Assembly (NCBI GenBank): GCA_009760885.1 | Contig: CM019692.1 | Coordinates: 56,596,964 to 56,660,963, forward strand | Source: Achatina immaculata | Lineage: Eukaryota > Mollusca > Gastropoda > Stylommatophora > Achatinidae | DNA: 64,000 bases | Reading direction: 5' to 3' | Shown: positions 55,861-64,000 of the stretch, piece by piece | Numbering within the stretch: position 1 is the stretch's first letter | Layout of the letters: each line of letters begins with the position of its first letter | Notes under the pieces: generated by a model | Database searches by the model: none | Told to the model about the DNA's origin: nothing | The model's input: only the letters and a program-made list of their open reading frames with translations | Translations under genes and position numbers: made by a program

Positions 55861-55965
55861 AGTGTGCGAAATGGTGAGATGATTGACGAAGAACATGATG
55901 ACACATTCAGGTCGGGCGTTATATTTCCCTGTACAATATAGTCGTGACAGTTTCCACACTAACCA

Positions 55966-56452
55966 TCCCACAGTTGGACTATCATCCTACAGTTGGACTA
56001 TCATCCTACAGTTGGACTATCATCCTACAGTTGGACTATCATCCCACAGTTGGACTATCATCCTACAGTTGGACTATCATCCTACAGTTGGACTATCATC
56101 CTACAGTTGGACTATCATCCCACAGTTGGACTATCATCCTACAGTTGGACTATCATCCCACAGTTGGACTATCATCCTACAGTTGGACTATCATCCCACA
56201 GTTGGACTATCATCCCACAGTTGGACTATCATCCCACAGTTGGACTATCATCCCACAGTTGGACTATCATCCCACAGTTGGACTATCATCCCACAGTTGG
56301 ACTATCATCCCACAGTTAGACTATCATCCCACAGTTAGACTATCATCCCACAGTTAGACTATCATCCCACAGTTGGACTATCATCCCACAGCTGGACTAT
56401 CATCCCACAGCTGGACTATCATCCCACAGCTGGACTATCATCCCACAGCTGG
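55966..56452. repeat. minisatellite, 19-bp unit, ~25 copies
   Basis: Unit cacagttggactatcatcc with a tac/cac variant that dominates the left end, tta at 56310-56360 and gct at the right end. All three + frames are open because the unit has no stop in any frame. Not related in sequence to the other 19-bp satellite at 14690. Confidence 0.95.
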
Positions 56453-56454
56453 AC

Positions 56455-56930
56455 GATACATAGTGGAACAAACGGCGCTTGTCGAGGTAAAGCGATAGCC
56501 AGTTTAATAATGGAACAGAACGATGATGAAATGTTTGGGATAATAGATGAACCCATACATCAAACCGCTGGTGCAGTACATAGGATACAAATAACCCTGG
56601 CAACAATAGGACAACCTCCAGCGGGTTCCACCGTAACAGAAGGAAATGATTGGAGACATCGTATTAGTCACCTACTTGTGGACATTCACACCAGGACTCG
56701 AATGGAAACATGATTGCTCTCTTACGACGTTAGACACCTACTCTCACGAACCAAAAATCACACCCCCCCCCCACCCCCATGACACATTCTCACACGCACA
56801 AAGTTTCCCACTAATTCCCGTGCTTTGTGACACACTCACACCACGTGAACTTTGTGTAAGTAAAAGCTCTGCAGAGACAGCTTAAAGGAAGATCTCCCCA
56901 AACATTTTAACTATTTCAAGAACAACTAAC
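56455..56930. other. no gene seen
   Basis: Short open frames only, plus a C-rich block at 56762-56778. Confidence 0.4.
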
Positions 56931-56934
56931 CGTG

Positions 56935-57165
56935 TTAAATTTAACTAATAATACAAGGAAACAAAAGCTAATAATACAGGGAAATAAAAACTAATAAACA
57001 TATAATAATAAGAGAAACAAAAACTAATAATACAGGGAAACAAAAGCTAATAATACAAGGAAATAAAAACTAATAAATATATAATAATAAAGGAAACAAA
57101 AACTAATAACACACGGGGAAAAACTAATAAACATATAATAATAATGGAAACAAAATATGAAAAAT
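56935..57165. repeat. AT-rich tandem array with ctaataatacaggg units
   Basis: Units of about 22-29 bp built from ctaataatacaagg, aaacaaaagctaat and ataaaaactaataaacatat, repeated about eight times with rearranged order. Confidence 0.8.
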
Positions 57166-57214
57166 TCATATCCCTGTATTAGTAGCCTGTAAAGAAATAT
57201 ATGTCACTTTAACC

Positions 57215-57968
57215 TCCGTGTTACTGATAGCTGTGAACCAACAAGACTTGCAAAATCTTTTGGATAAAGTCACCAAAGAAAGTGAACAGAAAGGCCTTAC
57301 TTTGAACATCAGAAAGACAGAGACTATGGTTATATCTAAGAAACAGAATCCACCAAAATGCAGTATAAAACTATTCTAAAGCAGGTGCAGAAATTCAAAT
57401 ACCTTAGAGCAGTAATAACTTCAGATGGGAAATGCAGAACAGAAATAGGCCAAGCAAAGACTGCATTTCAGAGAATGAGAAACATATTATCAAACATATC
57501 CTTATCGATGAATGTTAGAAAACGAGTCCGTCCTAAAATGCTATATTGAACTTATTTTGTTATATGGAAGTGAATCATGGACAATAGGCAGGTCTGCATA
57601 AAAATCATTGGAAGCAGCAGAAATGTGATTTATTAGAAGAATGTTGCGAATCCTCTGGATAGCAAAAATAACTAATGAAGAATTATGAGAAGAGCTGAAG
57701 AGAGAGAAAAATCTTGTAAAAAAAAAAATAAATAAAAGAGAGACAATGTACTTTCATAGGACATGCAATGAGAAGAGAGGGCATTGAAAATATTATAACA
57801 ACAGAAAAAATAGAAGGAAGAAGATCAAGAGGAAGAGAAGAGAAATGATACTGGAAAGTCTGACGGGATGGTGCGAGGGGAGATCACCAACTGAGTTGAT
57901 GGCCTGCATGAAAGACCGTGTACTCTGGAGAAGCATAATAGCCAACACCAGTCGGCACGGCACCTGAT
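57215..57968 (+). mobile_element. L-D LINE, post-RT region to 3' end
   Basis: Decayed + strand protein: NQQDLQNLLDKVTKESEQKG, TLNIRKTETMVISKKQNPPK, KYLRAVITSDGKC, AFQRMRNILSNISLSMNVRK, LLYGSESWT, KIEGRRSRGR, SLTGWCEGRSPTELMACMK and stop. This is the segment just after the Y/F-A-D-D box of a LINE RT (L-N-x-x-K-T-E-x-M, Y-L-x-x-x-I-T) through the C-terminus. Many frame changes. It is followed by a (GAT)n tail. Confidence 0.85.
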
Positions 57969-57976
57969 GATGATGG

Positions 57977-58022
<46 letters not shown>

Positions 58023-58050
58023 GGTGGTAGTGGTGGTGGTGGTGGTGGTT
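57969..58050. repeat. (GAT)n then (GGT)n tail
   Basis: GATGAT repeats at 57967-58006 changing to GGTGGT at 58007-58050, contiguous with the L-D 3' end. Confidence 0.9.
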
Positions 58051-58051
58051 A

Positions 58052-58850
58052 CTGAAGAGAATTTGACATTAATTTCTTGATTAAGCTTTCATTTTTGTAC
58101 CTCAGTTTTTGTGTGGAAGTGTGTGTGTGTGTGTGTGTGCGAATTTTGGAGATTAAAGTGCACTCCTCAGAGTTGTACCCCTGTTTGGGGTTCTGTTTCA
58201 GTTCAAGTGCGCTATCGTGATCAAGCTCAGAGTGCGACTAAGGCCCCCCCCCCCCGCCAAACACTACTTCAATTTCCTCATATGTAAAGCTGGCGAGTCC
58301 TTTCACTTTAGGGGATCCAAGAGAACAACAAAGATGAGAAACACTGCTTATCGTCTTGGCGTTAGCCAGGCCAAAACACTGCGAAGCTAAAATAGAGCTG
58401 ACAGATGTAACTTTATTTACACAGTTCCACACTGGTGTGTTTAAGAGACGACTAAAAGATCCTGCAATTATTACCCTGTCGAGGGCATTTTCAGGAGAGA
58501 ACGGGAATCTCTATGGCGGGTAGAAGGACGGCTGTAAATACGTCAGTTTAAACTGCTGAGTTCTGCGCAGAATTTTTTCGTATAAATAGTAAAAAGTTAT
58601 TAGAACAATTTTTTCCCAAGTATTTAGAAGCCTGGAAAAAAAATAGTCAAAATCTGGCAAAAGATAAAACATATCTGTTATGATCTCATTTGAGGCTCAC
58701 ATACATAGGACATAAAGGATCTAGGCTTGAATGAATTCTCTGTGCTTTAACAAGCGTGTTATCCAAAGCAGTACAATATTCAACAACATGCTTAAGTAGC
58801 AGAAAGTAAGAAAAAGGCCCCTGATCAGTTAACATAATATATTATATTTT
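58052..58850. other. no gene seen; (GT)n and poly-C tract
   Basis: (GT)n at 58121-58140 and a C run at 58244-58255. No family recognised. Confidence 0.45.
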
Positions 58851-58852
58851 AC

Positions 58853-59092
58853 ATCTTACATCCTTCCCGTGCCATTAAACGGCACACAGGGCTCGCATAG
58901 CTGTTAGCCAAGTTTTCCTGTTTTCGGCGAGTCTTTCAACTTCATCAAGGGATGTTATGTCCACTAAACTGGCTTCTCTTAACAATGTCCTCTTTAGAGT
59001 TTCATGTGGTCGACCACTTTTTCTTCGGCCTGTTGTGCTCCACTTGATAGCTTGTTTTGGTATTCTCTGATTGTTTCTTCTCATCACATGGA
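58853..59092 (-). mobile_element. L-A RTE-like LINE 3' end, copy 8
   Basis: Clean 240-bp 3' fragment with an open minus-strand frame: MMRRNNQRIPKQAIKWSTTG, RRKSGRPHETLKRTLLREAS, RLAENRKTWLTAMRALCAV and stop. Second best-preserved tail after copy 2. Confidence 0.88.
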
Positions 59093-59319
59093 TCAGTTTA
59101 GTCGTATAGTTAAGTTACTTGATATCATGGCAAGTTCTGGACAATTGTCCGTAAACGCAGATTATATTGTCGTGAAGAAAATGTATGGAGACAACGACAT
59201 AATGAAAGGACAGTTTGAAAAACAAAATAAACAGAAACGAAAAAAACAGTCTTCTTCATGCAACTTTCTGGACGACCGACAACTGATGGACACTGATAAA
59301 AAGTGAGAAGGAAAAATTT

Positions 59320-59497
59320 GTCTCTCTCATTCTGTTTGTTTCTCTCTCTCTCTCTCTTTCTGTATCTCTTTGTCTGTCTATCTCTCTGTCTCTCTATTAT
59401 TTCTGTGTCACTGTCTCTTCTTTCTCTGTCTCTCCATCTCTCTCTCTGTATCTCTCGATCTGTCCCCCTCTCTCTTAATCACCGACACGCACGCACG

Positions 59498-59548
<51 letters not shown>
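59320..59548. repeat. compound (CT)n-(CA)n-(AT)n microsatellite
   Basis: CT/TCTG-rich from 59320, CACGCA/(CA)n at 59488-59518, (AT)15 at 59519-59548, then directly the SINE head. Confidence 0.92.
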
Positions 59549-59551
<3 letters not shown>

Positions 59552-59748
59552 GGCGAAGTGTTTAGTACACTAGTCTCTCATGGCGAAGGTCGGGGGTTCG
59601 ATTCCGGCCAGAGATGGCCCCAGTCACTCAGCTGTAGAAATGGGTACCAGTATTCTTCTGGAGTTTGGAAAAGAAAGGCGGCCATGCGTGATGCCGACCG
59701 CATCACTCCGCGCATGGCAGAGAAGATAGAACATGGACGGGAGGCATG
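59549..59748 (+). mobile_element. S-K tRNA-headed SINE
   Basis: Head with A box tggcgaagtgtttagtac (59551-59568) and B box ggttcgattcc (59595-59605), spaced as in a tRNA gene. The body contains gccccagtcactcagctgta and atgggtaccagtattcttct. The only copy in the window. The D- and T-arm parts look tRNA-like but the acceptor stem does not close, so it is not a tRNA gene. Confidence 0.75.
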
Positions 59749-60240
59749 ACTGAGTTTACAGTTCAGAAATTCGTTTACGCTCACGCTCAACCATGTGACC
59801 TGGTCATCATCACGGACGGCTCAGTGCTGCGAGGGAAAAAAGAGCGGATGGAGCTTCGTTGGTCTACAGGCGAGGCAGACTGGTGGCACAGAAAGCAGGG
59901 GCCTCTTTCACAGCATGGAGCGTGCGGATGGAAATTGAGGCTGTGACAACCTGCCTAGTTCGGCAGGATGATACACACGTTGTAGTGGTGACCGACTCTC
60001 GAAGAATGCTTCGCAAGACAGAGAGGGGTTTTGCTACGTCATGAACGGATTCAGCTTTTGCAAAAATCCAGCCTCACCAGGCCTAGGTGGATATATTGCC
60101 CAGGGCATTCGAGAATGAGAAGCAATGAGACAGTCGATCATATTGCCCGAACGCTATTGCGTGTTGTATGATTTCTGTTGACAGGACGGATATACTGAAA
60201 TCGGTGGCCGAGTGCATGATGCAGGAGGAGAAAAGGGCAT
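59749..60240 (+). mobile_element. LINE RNase H domain fragment
   Basis: Decayed + strand RNase H: CDLVIITDGSVLRGKK (first Asp), then in another frame VVYRRGRLVAQKAGASFTAW, WSVRMEIEAVTTCLV (Glu), THVVVVTDSRRMLRK (second Asp), RPRWIYCPGHSRMRSNETVD (His and last Asp). This is the D-E-D-D order of the RNase H domain that follows RT in I/Jockey-type LINEs, which degrades the RNA of the RNA:DNA hybrid. Two frame changes and stops inactivate it. It may belong to the same family as the L-E tail at 1784. Confidence 0.8.
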
Positions 60241-60260
60241 GTTTTCATTATATATAAATA

Positions 60261-60345
60261 CAGTCGAACTTGTTTAATGTCACATCGTCGGGACCGTCAA
60301 AATGTGACGACAATAAGCGGAGTTGACATAAACAGCAGTCCATTA
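60261..60345. repeat. left terminal inverted repeat of a Tigger/pogo-type transposon
   Basis: Starts cagtcgaacttgtttaatgt directly after TA (60259-60260). CAGTCGAAC-type ends and TA target sites are characteristic of pogo/Tigger elements. It contains an internal hairpin, GTCACAT (60280-60286) pairing with ATGTGAC (60302-60308). The right-hand partner was not found. Confidence 0.55.
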
Positions 60346-60724
60346 AAAATGAATTAACTGGGCCAGTGTGTATGTGTGTGCCCGTCTGTCCCACATTTGC
60401 TACATTAAACACATAACAAACAGCCAAAGCTAATATCATCGGACACGATATGTACTAATCACAAAATATATTACTCACAAAACATATTAATCACAAAATA
60501 CAGTAAACCTTAGTCTTACAATATAGAAAACAATATAATCAAGCAGCATCTGACTTGTCAGCAGTAGTACTAAAAAATGCGCTATTTTGCGTTGTGTATT
60601 GATAACTGGTCTAATAATAAAAAAAAGTAATCTAAACGCGATAGAGCACTAAAAACGTCATACGTCACGTCAGGCATACTGTAAATGAACGAGCGCACAG
60701 TTTGGAACGCGCTTACAGACTGAA

Positions 60725-62084
60725 CTAAGAAACAGCTTTGGTGGACGTCTGGTCCATGGACTCACTGACATCATCAGCACTATCCTCGGCGTCGCTGACT
60801 ACCTTGCTTTTACTGCAATTAGCTACGATCTCTTCAACTGAATACGTTTCCGATGAAAGCAAGCCGTCACAAGCTGAAACGAACTGATCAAACGTGACAC
60901 TTCAATCAGAAATTGCTGCCCACTATTCATCTATGAATGTCTAGGGGAACATCACAAATATCGCTGGCATTTGTATTGATCACTGGGTCGGGCAAGAAAG
61001 TAAACTGCGATTTACGAAAGCAGATCACATTCGTTGCCGCATGTATAAAATTAATCGGTAACTTAATGTTGATCTCGGCGACACGCTTTTGTTCCACAGC
61101 ATACAGCACATGACGCACTATTCGCTTTCTGTACTGTTGCTTGAAGGCGTAAATGATACCTTGGTCGCAAGGCTGCAGCACGCTGGTTGTTTTAGGTGGC
61201 AGGAAAACAAACTTTGTAGCCATCAGATTGGTGACGTCAGTGTGTGCCGTGCCGGACAGTCAGTTTTCAACGAACAACAAAACTTTTCTGTTCATTCGGT
61301 TCATTTTTTTTTTTGGTCAAAAGAAATGATCCAGTCATCAAACAGTTCACTTGTCATCCAAGCACGCTGGTTGGCCTTGTAAGTGACGGGCAGGCTCTTT
61401 ACGTTCTTGAAGCACCGCGGATTTCGTGACTATCAAGGAGTGGAGTCTTCTCAGTGCCAGACATGTTACAGCACATGACAGCTGTTAAGCGATCTTTAGA
61501 ACGTTTGCCACAGTGGCACTTCTCATCACGAAAGCACAAAGTTCTGTTCGGTAGCAATTTATAAAACACGCCTATTTCATCCATGTTACAAATGTAATCT
61601 TGGCTGTAGCATCCATAAATTTTGGCAAACGAGAAATCCAATCATTAACGGAATCGGTGTTCACTTGGGCTGCTTCATCTGAAGCGACCTTAAGTGTTAT
61701 GTTGTGGCATTTCTTAAAGCGCTCAAGAAAGCCTTTAGAACATTTCCAGTCAGGCATGCCCATTTCTTTAGCAAAACGTTCAGCGATTTCTGCCACCATA
61801 TGACTGCACACAAGCAACTGTGCAGAAGGTGTCTGTTTGAACTCAGTATCCATGTAGGAACTCCCACGCCTTCGCTTACAGTTTGACCTAAAGACAAAAT
61901 TGTCTTTATACGAGTGAAAGTCTCGTTCAATTTTGTCTTGGTTTTTAACAAGTTTCGATGCAGTTGAAACGTCAATTTCAAATTTATCCGCTATGTTCTT
62001 TCTTGTAACTTTTCCATCAACTTGCTTCAGAATATTCATTTTACTGTTCAAATCCAGAACATCACGTTTGCGTTTAGTAGCCAT
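60725..62084 (-). pseudogene. Tigger/pogo-type transposase, inactivated
   Basis: The minus strand starts MATKRKRDVLDLNSKMNILK, then a CENP-B-type helix-turn-helix (NIADKFEIDVSTASKLVK), the second DNA-binding HTH (LVCSHMVAEIAERFAKEMG), and a DDE_1 catalytic domain. First Asp in YICNMDEIGVFY; second site VEN-stop (61271-61260) where family members have an Asp followed by N-C; third Asp in TTSVLQPCDQGII. The acidic C-terminus contains YSVEEIVAN and ends KAVS-stop. Damage: a frameshift near 61620, loss of frame at ~61400, Asp to Glu at the second catalytic position and a TGA right after it. About 450 residues originally, normal for Tigger/jerky-type transposases. Confidence 0.88.
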
Positions 62085-62540
62085 TATCTATCACAAGGAG
62101 AACCAGAGAGAAGTTCCTGGTATATTTTCGAGTCTGACTAACTATCACCTCATGTTGCCAGTTTAACACCGCCTATATCTTGATAAAGAAGTCAATGACC
62201 GAAAAAAGCCAGATTTTAATCACAAAACGGCGGCTGTGCTAAGCCTTTCATTCACACCTCGTGAGTTTCGATCCCCACATGTTCAAAAGGTTGATGCAGC
62301 AATTACTCGGTGATCAAAAGCCGGCCCCTTCTTTGATGAATCGCGAAGCTCATAACGTTTTGTGAGATATTTGTATCGTGTACTCACCCAGTCTGTGATA
62401 CAGAGCGGGGTCTTTAGCTCCTCTGGATGCAAAAATACAGTGCCATTAACCGATTTGTGGCAATAAACAGGGTGATATTACGGGAGTAAAGCCCGTTAAT
62501 TACTTATGGGAGTTGGCCGGGGATACAAATTTATATGACA
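62085..62540. other. flank of the Tigger element; no gene seen
   Basis: Probably includes the transposon's 5' UTR. I searched by eye for a reverse complement of cagtcgaacttg and found none before the L-B insertion. A short segment near 62262-62276 (gagtttcgatcccca) resembles a B box but has no A box. Confidence 0.4.
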
Positions 62541-62553
62541 ATATCCAGGTGAT

Positions 62554-63055
62554 ATAAAAAAAAAACTAAGCATAAATATGAAAATCAGGATATTTAAGAG
62601 TAATGTTCTAAGTGTACTACTCTATGGAAGTGAATGCTGGAAAATCACCAAAACCATAGAAAACAAGCTGAATTCTTTCCAGACTAAATGTTTACGAAGA
62701 ATTAGAAAAATATTTTGGCCAAACACCATAAGAAATAACATATTATGAGCAGAAATGCAGATGAAACCACTGACAACAATTATTGAAGAAAGACGCTGGC
62801 GATGGTTGGGACATGTGCTCCGAATGACTGACAACTCACTACCAAAAATAGCACTAAGATGGACACCACAGGGAAGCAGAAGTAAGGGTAGACCAAAAGA
62901 GACATGGAGAAGAACAACAGAAAGGATGTTGAGCAATAGAGGGCTCACCTGGGCAAGAGTAGAAAAAAAGGCGAAGGACAGGCATTTGTGGAAAACCCTT
63001 GCGGAAGCCCCATGTGCCCTGGGCACTTAAAGTTCAGAGAGAGAGAGAGAGAGAG
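62554..63055 (+). mobile_element. L-B LINE-derived 502-bp copy with TSD, open tail frame
   Basis: Encodes MKIRIFKSNVLSVLLYGSEC, KCLRRIRKIFWPN, then the open segment 62755-63030: RRWRWLGHVLRMTDNSLPKI, RWTPQGSRSKGRPKETWRR, DRHLWKTLAEAPCALGT and stop. One TGA separates the two parts near 62747. The 3' tail is (GA)n at 63034-63055. The target-site duplication ATCCAGGTGAT lies at 62543-62553 and 63056-63066. Length and 5' start agree with the copy at 17637. Confidence 0.92.
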
Positions 63056-63098
63056 ATCCAGGTGATGACATAAAGCAATGTTTAGTGGTTTGGACTAT

Positions 63099-63136
63099 AT
63101 ATATATATATCGACTATATATGTATATATTACACCT

Positions 63137-63182
<46 letters not shown>
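63099..63182. repeat. (AT)n microsatellite
   Basis: Two AT tracts, 63097-63124 and 63144-63182, separated by ttacacctactaac. Confidence 0.92.
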
Positions 63183-63186
<4 letters not shown>

Positions 63187-63445
63187 GAATGAAAGGCAGA
63201 GATGTGAGGAGCAAGGGAGAAAGAAGAACCGGGTGGCTGGCTGGTAGATTCAGAGTTGTCAGAACCAACAGCTGACTGGCACAGGTTCATACTCTGAACA
63301 GAGAGCAGAGTATATATGGACGGATGTTCCTCTGAGTGCGATGATGCTAATTCCTAGATTCAAGATTTAATGTAACAAGGAATATTTTGGAAAAAAAGAA
63401 AGAAACTAAAATCCCTACATTTTATATGAATTTCATAACCCAGTC

Positions 63446-63655
63446 AGTCATTTGCATGTCCCTTGCGGAACTTTGGCGCCCTAATAGCATTCTTGTAGGC
63501 CTCTCAGATGTAAGCAAAATGCCCTGCTGCTTTTGCATCCCTTTGCAGATCATCAATGATGTCTTGCAACCATCTTCGCCTTGCTCTTCCTCTCTTTCTT
63601 TTTCCCATTATGTATCCTTCCAAGACGGTCTTCTCTAGATTACGTACTAGACCCG
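63446..63655 (-). mobile_element. L-C LINE 3' end
   Basis: Minus-strand tail with + strand words tgcatgtcccttgcggaact, gtaggcctctcagatgtaag, ttgcagatcatcaatgatgt, tcttccaagacggtcttctc. Frame lost (63387-63638 is open only on the opposite strand). Upstream it reaches the KTVLEG region as in the 32447 copy. Confidence 0.82.
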
Positions 63656-63659
63656 ACTA

Positions 63660-64000
63660 AAGTGTGTAAATAAGTCCCGATCATGCATATCATAGTTCGT
63701 AATGACAAAAATTGCTTGGTTAATTAAGTAAGGTAATGAGTAGTTTTGTATTGAAGACGTAGATATAATTTCTATCAGGAAAAGTTGCGGTTAGTTGGTA
63801 ACGTTCATCTTGAAACAAGTCTGAGGAGAACATCCTGTAGCATACAATCTTGGAATAATCAGTAGAGTACAGTTTATTTATTTTGTACACATTAAACGTC
63901 ATGATACAATGGATGATTAATAAGTTCGCGGCCTAAGGTACAATGGATTATTTATGGACAACTTTTTGGGGTTATTTCACAGCATAGTACCCTTTGCAAA
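63660..64000. other. no gene seen
   Basis: AT-rich end of the window with no recognised feature. Confidence 0.4.

Noticed and set aside
59549..59625. Functional tRNA gene
   Set aside because: A and B boxes are present but the acceptor stem does not pair and a SINE body follows.
62228..62290. tRNA-headed SINE
   Set aside because: Only a B-box-like gtttcgatcccc is present; no A box, no second copy and no tail.
60261..62553. Complete Tigger element with two terminal inverted repeats
   Set aside because: I could not find a right-hand end complementary to cagtcgaacttg, so only the left end is reported.

Overview
This window looks like non-coding, repeat-dominated nuclear DNA of an invertebrate, most likely a mollusc and plausibly a gastropod. 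That identification is an inference. It rests on several APE/RT-type LINE families, Penelope-like elements, tRNA-headed SINEs, a Tigger/pogo-type DNA transposon, a eukaryotic 18S rRNA fragment and very many micro- and minisatellites. There is no bacterial gene organisation. I found no complete, intact host protein-coding gene; nearly all long reading frames are transposon remnants or tandem repeats whose unit happens to lack stop codons. The best host-exon candidate is a short possible terminal exon at 16988-17134.

Labels are mine. L-A is an RTE-like LINE with eight copies (8390, 12775, 19663, 22810, 39043, 47302, 50738, 58853). L-B is a LINE 3' end with a (GA)n tail and five copies (17637, 29552, 30029, 33828, 62554). 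L-C is a LINE 3' end ending in (ATGA)n or an A-rich tail, with seven short copies. L-D has a (GAT)n/(AAT)n tail (1031, 57215). L-E has an RNase-H-type C-terminal tail and a (GAA)n tail (1785). L-L has a (GATG)n tail (38320, 41843). S-F is a ~330-380 bp SINE-like repeat (3063, 10628/11461, 17499, 53935). S-H/J, S-I and S-K are tRNA-headed SINEs.

Layout. 1-8 kb: LINE 3' ends, S-F, a 30-bp minisatellite, CA/CG tracts. 8-14 kb: L-A copies, a repeat-within-repeat at 10.6-11.6 kb, short minisatellites. 14.7-16.5 kb: a 1.8-kb satellite of 19-bp monomers. 17-24 kb: S-F carrying a nested L-B, several LINE fragments, an unrecognised split ORF, and a GA-rich tract. 24.5-27.5 kb: the most interesting locus, two head-to-head Penelope-like 3' ends, one of them interrupted by a 1,955-bp insertion. 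The insertion carries a 5' ETS-like segment, the first ~222 nt of 18S rRNA, noncoding tandem repeats and a (GAA)6 tail, and is flanked by a perfect 12-bp target-site duplication. 28-46 kb: CTGT repeats, L-B copies with target-site duplications, many minisatellites, a SINE and a 29-bp minisatellite apparently grown from it. 47-53 kb: a nearly full ORF2-bearing L-A copy head-to-head with a 5'-truncated one, then a SINE and an L-C fragment. 53-60 kb: more minisatellites, S-F, S-I, L-D, S-K and a LINE RNase H domain. 60.2-62.1 kb: a decayed Tigger/pogo transposase. 62.5-64 kb: L-B and L-C fragments.

Together the sequence records layered retrotransposition. Short nested insertions with readable target-site duplications give a relative chronology, and simple-sequence tails appear to seed many of the microsatellites.
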